This document shows positions 35,601 through 47,300 of a stretch of 64,000 nt of DNA, piece after piece. Below the pieces are notes generated by a model. It ran no database searches and was not told where the DNA came from. It saw nothing but the letters and a program-made list of their open reading frames with translations. Origin of the DNA: Solenopsis invicta. Taxonomy: Eukaryota; Arthropoda; Insecta; Hymenoptera; Formicidae. How positions within the stretch are numbered: the stretch's first letter is position 1; each line of letters begins with the position of its first letter. The translations under genes were made by a program, and so were the position numbers. The DNA lies in assembly GCF_016802725.1 (NCBI RefSeq), contig NC_052667.1, positions 1,826,501 through 1,890,500 of the forward strand, read 5' to 3'.

Positions 35601-38600
35601 CACCGTCGGCGACAAAGTTGAAGTTACGAGCGCGGTGAACTCACAAAAGCTTTTTACAAAACTGTTAGCCGGTTCCGGTGTGAGGCGGGGACCCGAATGA
35701 TTTGCGGTCGCGAGGGCTCGCTATTCGAACGTCTCGCGCCTCGTGCCTCTTGCTATTCTCCAAAGAATAATATCTCGTGATCCCGACGTCGCGCGTCGTC
35801 TCGATATAGCTTCGATAGGGATGCATGGAGAAGTCTTATTTGAGGAAAGGCCTTAGTATTTCATTACAGTATATCGCGTTACGCTCAACAATCGATATTA
35901 GGTGCGTTAATCGTGAAAGGAAATAAAATATGAGCAAGTATAAAAAATATTTCAAGTACGAAGCATAAATGTACACGGCATGTTGTAAGTGTATTTAACG
36001 TTTATTCTTAATTGCTTGCCGCAAGATAAATTATAATCAAATCAAGTTTTTTTCCAACATGTACAGTTTCTACGACCATATTACCTATAACGTTACTACC
36101 TATCATAAAAATTTTCTCTAACCGTAAAGAATTTGTATCTACATTTTTAAGTTGTATCCGCCGCGTTATTACATTTAATGTCGGGGAACGCGGTAGAATT
36201 TTCGCAGGGCGCATTTCTTCGTCAGGAAACAAAATTTCCGGCGCCAGATATCCGAGCGGCAAAGAGAAAAAAAAAAAATAAAACAATGAGCGCGCGTAAG
36301 TGGCACGTTGTTCCTCAACCTGTGACGAAATGGTCAGGGAGACGCACCTGCGCGCCGATGAAACGTCGTCGTGGCGGGAAATTCGCGTTGGACGTCCGGA
36401 AACGAGGCCTGTCCAAACAGAACGTTCTCGGCTACAAAGGCAACGAGACGCGCGCAGTTTGTACATAATGACTCGGGGACGCGGGACACACGGGGCGCGA
36501 ACAGCTGCCCGTCACACAGTGTAAGGTAGAGAAAAGACCGAGGAACGTGCACCGACGTTGTCGCGCGGATGAATGCGGCGCTACCGTGGATAGGCACAAG
36601 TCCCTGACGAATAAAGTTAATGTCGAAAGTGTCAACATGAAATATTTGAGTGGCGAATAGGGCGAATAGGCGTGACTTTGCTCGGGGGGAGGGCTGTGAA
36701 AGTATCTTTGTACTTGCCGTTTATATAAAGGGGGCTTTGTATTCCCCCCTAGATTTATTGGAGCGGTTTTGCAATCGGTCAAACGTCTCGACAATACTGG
36801 CATGCAAGGGAGTTTGACGGACGAAGTGCGACACCGTGGCTAGGTATCTCGACTCGGAATCAGCGGCTTACATATAAATTTCTCGATAATCTTGATCGAT
36901 GGAAATGGCATTAAAATATTGAACGGCGATTTACAACGAGCATTACGTACACGTTTTTTAGAACTCGTTGCAAATTAATTTCAGTATTAATTATTAATCC
37001 TTTTGCATCTCTAATCCGGCTCATCCGAGATATGATGAAATATCACAAAAATATTTTTGTAAAAACGAACTGGCAGCTTTCCTTGAATTTTGTTTCATGT
37101 TCCCGCGCAAAGTGGCGAGTAGAAATTCCTTACATTCCGAAACGATCAAATTGAGCGTCGTTACTACACTAAAAGAATATTTGCCTAGCGTACGTGCCAA
37201 CCAATCGGGGATCTTTCCGAAAGTGTCAAACGGTTAAAGTTGTTTCTGCAAACAGACCGCACAGTAGCACCGACGTTCCGACTGACATGAGCATCATGAC
37301 GTCAGTTTAGCGGGGACCAACCGCAATCGCGAAGAGCAGCGGGACCGTCCACAAACACGAGCTGTGCGGACGGTGTTTGCACAGTCGGTTAGCATCGAGT
37401 GCTACTGTATGCATAGGCTTGTCGTTGCCATCGCGCATAACGTGTGCGTTGGATGGCGTAAATAAAGTAGCCGCGGGCGCTAAGTCCGCTAAGTGCCCTC
37501 CCAATCTGTATGCATTCCCCATTAGCGTTTTTGGTAAGAGGGGACCGGGTGATCGCCGGCTGAGTATGCCACGGAAGCTGAAGTTAATACATGGTCCTCG
37601 TCCTAAACAAGCAATGCTTTTCGGCTTGCTCTTTCGACCCTCTGTCGAAACCGCCATCGAGTATCTTCGTTCATTGTTGTTCATTAGAAAATACAGACTA
37701 ATGATTTTTGTTGTTAAAAAAATTAGTATCGTCGAAAACAAATAAAATAATTTGTAAAAGAAGCGAGAGAGAAATAATTATGAAATCGTTACAAACGCAC
37801 ACGCACACGCACACGCAAATCATAATGGCATTTGTCAAACATTTGCATGTATCGCCGCGCGTCAATTCTCGAGATTCTCGCTTAGGATAATCTGTGTCAT
37901 GCATTCAAGGATTCTTTGAAGACGAAACTTCGTGACTATAATGTAACTGGAGAAGATTGTCCTCGACGTACGATTATACATATAATTTGTAGACCGCCAT
38001 GCAATTATCTGCATGAAGCGATACTTATCTGCAATGTATGCAGGCATAAATTGCCCATTCAACCTGGTAATTACACTCCGCACGTTTTGTCTCGATGTAT
38101 CGTGATGACATGACCGAAGATGACTTGGACGGACCGGTCGTCCAGGATCCAGTACACCTCTTTCTAAATAAATAAAAAGATTACCGTGATTCAACGCAAG
38201 TTTATTTTTGCACATGTAATTTCAGATTGCAGATTTCTCAAACGATTTGTCACGTATTAATAATCGAATCTAAAATTAATATCGTTACCGTCATCGATAA
38301 TCGTGCTTATCTCTATAAATCTGTCATCTTAGCTGAGCATCGATACAAGACGGGAGTATTAGTTACGTCACAAACATTCAATTGGCCGACGGAGATTAAT
38401 CTTACGAGACTTCACGTGCGTCGCGTCTAAACTTAGTAGCGGACATCATCGGTTTGCATTCATTGCGCAACTCGGTCATTCGGCTAATCCTGGCGAGACG
38501 TAGCTTCGCGAAACGGTTAGAGTTATTAAGCGTATAATATTGTTTCTCAGACAGCCGGGCAAAAGATGTTTTTCAGACACCGCCATTACGGCCAGTACCG

Positions 38601-39391
38601 ACGCCGGCACCCCTCTAACCACCCTCCTCCTCGCTTTTCCTCCTCGTCCCATCTTCCTTAAGCTATATTCTCGCCACCAACGGTAAATCTGTGGGCTGTC
38701 AGGGGCGAAAGGTGCGACATATCTTATCGTAAACGTCTCATAACGGCGTTGCGGCAGTAACGATGCGTGACACACGACGACGTAAAGCCGTGGCCCTCGT
38801 CAGAAGGCTCTCCTGGCTCGTAAACCTCAGCTAGCTCGCCCCTTCGTTGAAGCACCGCGTTAGCGATCAGGATACTCTGCCATCATTCTAGAGCTTTATC
38901 CTTTTATATAAATAAATAAATTTTAAAAAATATATGTATACATATATACATATATACATACGTACGCGTTGCATGCATGCGTTGCATACACGCATACATA
39001 TATACGTGCATACATACGTACACACTGTTAGTTTTACCGTTTCAATATCGTTCATTAGTATCTCCATAACGTTCACAATTTTCTGACACAATCTTGTATC
39101 AAGTTTTTCGTTCGCGATGTATTTCAAGTTTGTAATACTTATCGGAAAAAATAACTCTTCTTCGGAATATCGTACAGGGTTTACTATTTTATGTAAATGT
39201 TGAAGATTTATTAAGGATACAATGGTGCTTTAATTTTCTCTCACACTCTATTGTAAGCAATATATTCACCCCTATATCATTATAACGATAATTATTCATA
39301 TTCAAATTGTATCTTATAAATCCATGCACCGCCTTTGGCGTGCAACGGGGTGTATGTACTTAAAAACATATAGTGTAAATAGAATCGTGTC

Positions 39392-39393
<2 letters not shown>

Positions 39394-39435
<42 letters not shown>
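39394..39435. repeat. (AT)n microsatellite at the left edge of the foldback element
   Basis: Twenty-one AT dinucleotides abut the left inverted arm directly. The right arm ends next to a short TATATAT as well, so AT-rich DNA may have been the insertion target or may be part of the element's end. Confidence 0.95.
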
Positions 39436-39438
<3 letters not shown>

Positions 39439-39912
39439 TCTGTGAAGTTGGCACGATATTTTGTTAGTATGAAAACAATACATAAAATTCCAGTAGCTCT
39501 TTTCATAGTTCCAGAGTTCTTTATAAAAATAACGAAGAGTTCTGCATTTTTTATCCAAAAAACAAAAATGAAAAAATATGCTAACTTCGCGAATTTAGCA
39601 CAACACCTCCTTCTCTAAAGTGCAAGAAAACAATAAATATTAGTTAATTTGACAAGAGTTCCAGTACTATCAGAGTTCTACCAATGATTGCAATTGAAAA
39701 AAAAAAATTTACGCGATTAACATTTTTTCGTACTAAAATATTAAACATACCACGACCTTTTTTGGATAAAAAGGTCATGCTGTTTATTTATTCCAGCGAC
39801 AATTTTTGCCAATTTTGGCAGAGTTTTATGTTATACAACCTTTTTTAAAAATAGTTCTAGCAGTTGCATTTTTTTAAAAATAATTTTTTAATATATGAAC
39901 CGCCACTTGGAA
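39436..39912 (+). repeat. Left arm of the foldback element
   Basis: About 477 bp, matching the reverse complement of the right arm from GAATCTGTGAAGTTG at the outer end to CGCCACTTGG at the inner end. The alignment is gapped. A small internal hairpin (GACCTTTTT...AAAAAGGTC, about 39757-39776) is present only in this arm. Confidence 0.75.
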
Positions 39913-39925
39913 TCTCGGAATATAG

Positions 39926-41040
39926 GTGTACATTGAACTAGAAGATTCAAGATTTCTATTTTCAAAACTTCAAGACTTCAAGACTTTACCGGACTACACG
40001 AACTGTCATGGAGTTTATCGGACTACATCGGATTTCATCAGCTTTTGTTGGACTGAAATCGAACTACATCGGATTTCATCAGACTTTGTCGTATTTTGTT
40101 GGATTTCACTTTATAGGATTTCATGGTCTACGCCGGACTTTATTGGACTTTATGCACTTTATCGGACTATATCGGACTTCATCAGACTTCATTGAACAAA
40201 CCAACATTTGAATACTGCGATAAATAGACAAATACAAGATTCATGATTTCTGACTTAAAGATTTCAAGACTTTACCGGACTACATTGGACTTCGTCAAAC
40301 TTCGTCGGATTTTATTGGTTTTCACTTTACCGAACTTTACGGACTTCATGAACAACGCTAGACTTCATCATATTTTACCGGACTTTATCGGATTTCATGG
40401 ACTTTACGGAGTATCGGACTTCACAGATTATCATGGACTTTATCAATTTTCATTGGATTTCATCCGATTTTATGGATTTTATGGACTATGTGCTGGACTT
40501 TACCGGGCTTTATCGGAATTTATGGACTATGCTGGACTTTATCGGATTTCATCAACCTTTACTCGACTACGTCAGACTTCGCCAAACTTTGTCGAATTTT
40601 ATTTGATTTTGCTTTACTGAACTTTACGGACTTCATGAATTACGCTGGACTTTATCGGATTTCACCAGACTTTATCGGATTTCGTAAACATCACGGAATG
40701 TCATCGAATTTCACATTTTATTGGATTTCACCAGATTTCACGTACTTCCTTTACAACTAGGAAAATGAGTGTACACCGGATTACGAGACTTCAAGACTAA
40801 GATTTCTAATTTCAAGATTTCGCCGGACTTTACCAGACTACACGGACTATTATGGACCTCATCGGACTACGTCGAACTTCATCGGACTTTATTGGATTTC
40901 ACCGGACTTCACGCACTTCACGGACCACTGGGAAAATAAGTATAAACCGGACTACAAGACTTCAAGACTTCCGATTTTAAGACTTTAAGATTTTTAATTT
41001 TAAGATTTCGTCGGATTTTACGGACCCGCGATTTTTCGAT
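39926..41040. repeat. Degenerate GGACTT-type satellite, left block
   Basis: The block is built of short units (GGACTTCATC, GGACTACG, GGATTTCA and variants) with a 9-12 base rhythm. It is organised into longer units that restart with a header such as GTACACCGGACTACAAGACT followed by TCAAGA (seen near 39926, 40224, 40768 and 40941). The consensus lacks stop codons in some frames, so open frames of up to about 125 codons appear (for example 40243-40620); they encode only the repeat. Confidence 0.9.
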
Positions 41041-41106
41041 TATGCCGCTCGTTTAGCATATAATGTCTCGTTCTACATTATATTCTATTTGGGATTTCAT
41101 TTGTAA

Positions 41107-41720
41107 TTTAGCTTGTAAGTTTCGTTAGAAAAATGTCGGGTTTTAAATTTGTAATCTAGCTTGTAAGTTTCGTTAGAAAAATGTCGGGTTCTAAATTTGT
41201 AATCTAGCTTGTAAGTTTCGTTAGAAAAATGTCGGGTTCTAAATTTGTAATTTAGCTTGTAAGTTTCATTAGAAAACTGTCGGATTCTAAATTTGTAATC
41301 TAGCTTGTAAGTTTCGTTAGAAAAATGTCGGGTTTTAAATTTGTAATCTAGCTTGTAAGTTTCGTTAGAAAAATGTCGGGTTTTAAATTTGTAATCTAGC
41401 TTGTAAGTTTCGTTAGAAAAATGTCGGGTTCTAAATTTGTAATCTAGCTTGTAAGTTTCGTTAGAAAAATGTCGGGTTCTAAATTTGTAATCTAGCTTGT
41501 AAGTTTCGTTAGAAAAATGTCGGGTTCTAAATTTGTAATTTAGCTTGTAAGTTTCATTAGAAAACTGTCGGGTTCTAAATTTGTAATCTAGCTTGTAAGT
41601 TTCGTTAGAAAAATGTCGGGTTTTAAATTTGTAATCTAGCTTGTAAGTTTCGTTAGAAAAATGTCGGGTTTTAAATTTGTAATCTAGCTTGTAAGTTTTG
41701 TTAGAAATGTCGGGATAAAT
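41107..41720. repeat. 48-bp tandem array (about 12-13 copies)
   Basis: The unit is 48 bases, starting CTTGTAAGTTTCGTTAGAAA and ending TTTGTAATCTAG; copies are nearly identical. Variant copies (TTTAG for CTAG, CATTAGAAAACTG for CGTTAGAAAAATG) recur 288 bp apart, exactly six units, and other blocks repeat at 240 bp, exactly five units. This suggests recent amplification in multi-unit blocks. The last copy decays at about 41700. There are no unique spacers, so it is not a CRISPR array. Confidence 0.95.
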
Positions 41721-41809
41721 TTGTGATTTAGCACGTAAGCTTCATTAAAACCAATGTCAAGTTAAAATTATCGTGAACAGGATTACACGGAAGATTAATA
41801 GTAAGCCGA

Positions 41810-42410
41810 TGCAAAAGGTTTCCAGACTACACAGACTATCATGGACTTCATCGGACTACGTCGAATTTCATCATATTTTATTGGATTTCATCGGACTTCA
41901 CGTACTTCATGAACCATTGGGAAAATGGGTGTACATTGGACTACAAGACTTCAAGATTTCTGACTTCAAGATTTCACTGGACTTTATCAGACTGCACGGA
42001 CTATCATGGACTTCAGCGGATTTTGTCGGACTATCATGGACATCATTGGACTACGTCGAACCTCATCGAATTTTATTAGATTTCACCGGATTTCACGCAC
42101 TTTATGGACCACGGAGAAAATAGATATACACCGGACTATAAGTCTTCAAGACTTTAAGACTTCTGACTTCAAGACTTTACCGGATTACATAGAACGTCTT
42201 CATCGGACTTCATTGGATTTCACCAGACGTCACGCACTTTATGGATTACTGGGAAAATAAGTGTACACTGGACTACAAGACTTCAAGACTTCACCGGACT
42301 TTATCAAACTATACGGACTGTCATGGACTTTATTGAATTTTTTGGACTACGCTGGACTTCATCGGTCTTCGTTGGATTTCATGAACTACGCTGAACTTCA
42401 TTGGATTTTT
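41810..42410. repeat. Degenerate GGACTT-type satellite, middle block
   Basis: This resumes the same short-unit satellite on the other side of the 48-bp array, with headers near 41930, 42125 and 42261 (GTACATTGGACTACAAGACT-like). Spacing between headers is about 140-200 bp. The array is therefore the same family as 39926-41040, split by the 48-bp repeats. Confidence 0.88.
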
Positions 42411-42659
42411 AAGAAATAATATTTCATACAGCATACTTGCGAGGTAATCGATTCCGACTATAGTTTTGAATTTTACAAACAAGAACCTGCAAGATTCGAA
42501 ATATACTTATAAATACCTTCTAACGTAAAAATCGAATCTTCTGCTAATACTCGAACTTTAAATATTAATTTGTTAAATTTAAACGTGTTGTACTGTGTCT
42601 TTACCGATGACCCACGCTATACTTTCTAGCATGTGTCGCATTGTATATAATTATACTTT

Positions 42660-43620
42660 CCAGCATTTTTACTTTTCAGCATTTTTACTTTTCAGCATTT
42701 CTACTTTTCAGCATTTTGTTTTCAAGATACATTTTAGCATTTAATTCGAGGAGATAATCACTTGAGAAATAGATGTACACCGGACTTCTGACTTCAAAAC
42801 TTCACCGGACTATACGGTCTGTCATAGACTTCGTGGACTACGCGGGATTTTATTGGTCTTCGTGAATTCCACAGATTGTTACCGAACTTCATCGGACTAT
42901 GTCGGACTTCATTGAATTTCACTGGATTTCACGGATTTCTTGAACTTCAACGGACTACATTGGATTTTGCATTTTTATTTTTCAGCATTTTGTTTTCAAG
43001 ATATATTTTAGCGTGTAATTCGAGGTCAATAACCACACAAAAAATAGATGCACATCGGATTTCTGACTTCAAGACTTCACCGGATTACACGGTCTATCAT
43101 AGATTTCATGGACTACGCGGGACTTTATCGGTCTTTGTGAACTCCACGGATTGTTATTGAACTTCATCAGACTATGTTGGACTTCATTAAATTTCACTGA
43201 ATTTCACGGACTTTATTTCACTGGATTTCATGGACTTCAACGGACTACATTGGATTTTGCATTTTTATTTTTTAGCGTTTTGTTTTCAAGATATATTTTA
43301 GCATTTAATTTGAGGTCGATAACTACTCAGAAAATAAATGTGCACCGGACTACATGGACTTCTGACTTCAAGATTTCACCGGACTACATGGACTGTCATG
43401 GACTTCAAAGACTACGCGGGACTTCACCAAACTTTATGAACTCCACGGACTTGTATCGGACTTCACTAGACTACACGGACTGTCATGGACTACATCGGAC
43501 TACGTCGGACTTCATTGGATTTCATCGGATTTAATAGACTACGTTGGACCTTATCGGATTTCATCGGATTATCATGGACTTCATCAGACTTTATTGGACT
43601 TCAACGGAATATGTCGTTCA
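42660..43620. repeat. Higher-order satellite of about 290 bp (three copies)
   Basis: Three copies begin with an AT-rich spacer (GCATTTTTATTTTTCAGC and TTTTGTTTTCAAGATA) near 42660, 42969 and 43259; the last two are 290 bases apart. Each spacer is followed by a header (GATGTACACCGGACTT or GATGCACATCGGATTT) and a run of GGACTT-type units. In the first copy the motif CTTTTCAGCATTT is itself repeated. Confidence 0.85.
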
Positions 43621-43680
43621 ATATTTTAATATTGAATTATAATATTAAATGTTCTCATAATTGGTAGTACGACACTTTTT

Positions 43681-44314
43681 GTCCAAGTGTCGTGTTGTTC
43701 GTATTAAAAAATTATTTTTGAAAATGCAATTGACAGAATTATTTTTAAAAATGATTGTGTAGCATAGATCTCTACCAGAACTGGTGAGAAGTGTTGCTAG
43801 AACTGCGATAAATTGACAGCACGACACTGTTTTTATCGTATTATGTTTAATATTTCAGTGCAAAAAAAATGTTAATCATGTGAATTTTTGTTTGAAATTG
43901 CAGCGATAAAACTCTCTCTTTAAAAAAAGGTTGATATACTTGTTTCAATAAACTGATTACTGATCAGTAACTGATGATATTTTATCAGTTAACTGACGAA
44001 ATATAATCAGTTACTGATCAGTAATCAGTTTATTGAAACAAGTTTATCAACTTTTTTTTCAAGATAATATTAACTAGAACTCTTGTGAAAGATACTAATA
44101 TTTATTATTTTCTTGTACTTTAAAGGAAAAGGTGTCGTGCTAGATTCGCGAAGTTAGTACGTTTTTTTTTTCATTTTTTTTAGGTAAAAAATTTTTTTAG
44201 GTAACAACTCTTTGTTATTTTTATAAGAAGCTTTGAAACCCTTAAAAGAGCCACTGAAACTCTATGTATTTTTTTCATATTACAAAATATCGTGTCAAGC
44301 AACTTCACAAATTT
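43681..44314 (-). repeat. Right arm of the foldback element
   Basis: About 634 bp, inverse of the left arm. It is longer mainly because a 122-bp hairpin (43930-44051) interrupts it. Its inner end (CCAAGTGTCG) pairs with CGCCACTTGG of the left arm, and its outer end is CAACTTCACAAATT. Confidence 0.75.
43930..44051. mobile_element. 122-bp hairpin nested in the right foldback arm
   Basis: GTTGATATACTTGTTTCAAT... is mirrored by ...ATTGAAACAAGTTTATCAAC with an almost perfect stem of about 46 bases rich in CTGAT/ATCAG and TGATCA motifs, around a loop of about 30 bases. It is absent from the left arm at the matching position, so it was probably inserted after the arms formed, as a small MITE or foldback. 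Confidence 0.75.
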
Positions 44315-44324
44315 TGTATATATG

Positions 44325-47300
44325 AGGTACCAAGCGTTTATAACACGACACTGGCTGTCCGCGAGGGGTTGCATGGTCGAGAGATTGCAGGCGTTTGTGG
44401 GTTACGTGATGAAGTGGAAGGAGTCAGGGGGTATGGGGTCAAGTTGGGCTAGGGTATCCGAATACGAGAGAAGAGGGACTACCTCATTTATGACGTCACG
44501 GGTCCTTCGGTACAGCCCGACGCTGTCACAATCATGCAACGGCTATAAAGTAAACATCCGACATCAAAGAGCCGCCCGGGTAACGGCGTTTCCTGTCTCG
44601 ATTCTACCGCACCCATCCCTCCCTACTACTTGTCTGCGCGGCCCTTTGGAGCAGCGCGTAACGCGCTCACGTTCGAGGGATCTCTGCGATTTGTACAGTG
44701 ATTTTATTAACGTCCAAAAATTCTTAAATATTTTTATTTGATGGATTAAATATATTTTTATACGACATAATTATACAAAAAAAATTAGTATCAAATCAGT
44801 AATTATTGTTTCATATATAAGCAAGAATATAAAATTTTCCTGAAAGAATTGATAATTTTAAACAAACATAATTTACTTACACGAAGAAAATTTTCCTCTT
44901 CATGTAAGCAAATTATGTCTGTTTAAGATTATAAATTCTTCCAAGAAGATTTTATATTCTTGCTTATATATGAAATAATTATTGTGTTAATTTGATACTG
45001 ATTTTTTTCTGTGTATAGATAGATTTTAGTGAACAGGTACGTATTAATAGAAACGAATAAATTACGCATGTGTAAAGTAGTATATTCATTATGTCTAATC
45101 TTTCTGTTTACGCGAAACTTTTGATCGATATTGCGTGGTTCCCTCGTTTGTATGTTACGAGGCTACCGACGTCGAAAATTTGTTGGCGGTTGATTATCAA
45201 GATCACGCAGGTCATCGGGCGAACGTGACGAGAGTGGCGGCCAACATGGTGTGCCGGCGCCGGTAAATTAGACAGCCCTTTGTAACCTTTGGCGTCCGTC
45301 GAAAATAATGACCGGGTCTTATACTACTTAAGGGATCCGCTGTATCCATTTATTAGGCGCGGGATGACGGGCGGTTTGAACATCATCCGCGGCAATTAGA
45401 CACGCCGAGCCCAATTGTTTGCATGGCGGCGCTTTGCTAGAGTATTCTTCAAATTATTGGCTTGACGTCGAATCGCCTCTGGCATCGGTGCCATTACAAG
45501 ATGAGAAGAGGGACCTTTACGAAACTAATGCAAATTACGCGTCGCGCAACTTGCCGTCGTCACTGTTCCAACGTCGCGAGTGAACAGTTGAAAATTCATA
45601 ATCAATTACAAAAAGGACAAGAAGACATTGAATGAATAATGATTCTATAAAACGGTCGTCAATTAGAAATAATTTTGTTTTAAGCATAGAAATTTAACGC
45701 ATTATAAATCATTTCAATTTAGGTCAATCGTACGTACACAATGTTGCTAGTGTTCAAGTGAATTACATTACATGAATGATATGTAAGATCGATAATATGA
45801 GCGTTGCACAAATGACAAGGTTTCGCTATATTATCATGGCAAGACAATCGCACGATGTATTTCCTTTTGTTTGCAACCGAGGATAATAAAACGTCTTACG
45901 AAGTTTCGGATCGTAACGTTGAATTATTAATATCGCTTAAACGTCGGCTTCGACAGCCCACTAATCATACAAACGTTGATTTCAATCGCGATACCGTGGA
46001 TTTTTTGTCATTATGATGTCTGTATATTACAGAGGGGGCGTCGTAAAGGCGAGTTTATCATTGCGACCGTGTGGTTTGTACGATACGTGCCGCATTAAAA
46101 ATTCAGTATTCCTAAGGGAAACAATGCGTCCATATTACAGAGCGATATAAGTCGATATAACTCATCCCTCTCAGACGCGCAGGGTGGATCGTCCTATTTT
46201 TCAGCCAACAAGTCGTACGTATATTGCTATTTTCAAAACTTTTAAAACTTTATAAAGATATATATCTGAGAATTAAAACGCTGCAATTTTTTTCTGGGTC
46301 ACAACGTAATTATTGCACGATGGCTGAAAATATTCTCGAGATTTACCAAATTTAACGATCATTATGCGCAGAGATGTCTAGAGTTTAACGACTCGGTCGT
46401 AAAAGATGGTGAAAGCATTTTACTGAATAATTTCTGTCTCTAAAATGGAGCGGTAGAGCTTGGCATTGATGCCATCTGGTCGGGTCACTTTTAAGCACTG
46501 CTACTGCACGAGTTTAAAGTAGTCTTAAGAGACTTTAATTCTCTGTACGATAGAGAGTGACTGAGAGCTTACAATATCCTGTGCGATCAATGTGCAACAA
46601 TAACGTTCAAATAATATAATAATGCAAAATGCAATTAATCAACGTCGCACGACAATCAAACGCGTGGTAACGTTAAATTTACAGATATTTTCATTTCTAC
46701 ATGCGAAACGTCAAGATTTGTTTCCAATTAAAATAATCGGAGTTTAATTGAAGTATTTCCATGCAACTTGCAAAAGGAAAATATTGCATCGCTTTGTTCT
46801 TTTCTCTATTGCAAATTCAATTGATAAGCTGTTTAACTGTTTAATTCTACACGCGCTGATTAAATCCGCTTTCAAAACAGTTGAAAGATTTCAATTCTTT
46901 CTTTGCAGTGCAGAAAAAGTTGAGAAAAAGATTGCGAAGGAATTTTTAATCGCTCTTAGCTCGAATTAGTCTTTGTAAAAAATTTATAAAATGGCTTGTA
47001 AAAGCGGATTCCGTCTGCAAGGCGATAAAATGTTCACGGACGGAAAACTGACAGAGGACGCGTTGCAACACAGTTTTCCTCTTTTCCTCTTTCCCCCTCC
47101 TGCCCTTTGCGCTCGCGCGAGCATACGCACACGTGTTGTGACTCAGGAATGATAACCGATGATTTATCCGTGACAGGCTGCAGGTACCGCGGATGGATTA
47201 TCGTTCTGATTGCAAAGTATGAAATAATTAGGGAGCAGGACCGCCGGCCATCCATCATCGGGCAACGATGGCCGCTTGTCAGGCGCCGTTCATTTATCAT

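Larger units (their letters stand above)
27601..39390. other. Large intergenic region upstream of noc, no supported gene
   Basis: AT-rich stretches (for example 28.3-30.5, 34.0-35.1 kb) alternate with GC-balanced or CpG-rich segments (31.1-32.9, 35.2-37.7 kb). Open frames in the latter overlap one another on both strands and show no family motifs. A pyrimidine-rich tract lies at about 31380-31500. The segment 33.5-33.62 kb (with CATCTGCTGG and ATTAATGATTAG) is an example of non-repetitive sequence that could be an enhancer. No RNA gene was recognised. Confidence 0.45.
39436..44314. mobile_element. Large foldback element with long inverted arms and a satellite core
   Basis: The two ends of this region of about 4.9 kb are inverted copies of each other. 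The left arm (39436-39912) and right arm (about 43681-44314) share, in opposite orientation, GTGAAGTTG, CACGATATTTTGT, CTAACTTCGCGAAT, AAATAATTTTTTAATA-type and GATTAACATTTTTT blocks in the same order. The arms are diverged, roughly three-quarters identical by eye. Between them lie a 48-bp tandem array and a degenerate GGACTT-type satellite. No transposase frame is present. Structurally it resembles foldback (FB-type) elements: long inverted repeats with a repetitive centre. Whether it is mobile, and its exact termini and target duplication, are not resolved. Confidence 0.75.

Noticed and set aside
36008..36466. 152-codon minus-strand frame
   Set aside because: No domain or homology recognised; it overlaps open + strand frames and crosses the compositional boundary of an intergenic block.
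37307..37745. Overlapping frames of 144 (minus) and 122 (plus) codons
   Set aside because: Both strands are open over the same GC-balanced stretch, neither shows a recognised motif or splice context, and start codons are weak.
40243..40620. 125-codon frame (and a similar one at 43151-43534)
   Set aside because: Translation of the GGACTT-type satellite, whose units lack stops in some frames; no evidence of a gene.
41107..41720. CRISPR-like direct repeats
   Set aside because: The 48-bp units are contiguous with no unique spacers, and the genome is eukaryotic; this is a tandem satellite.
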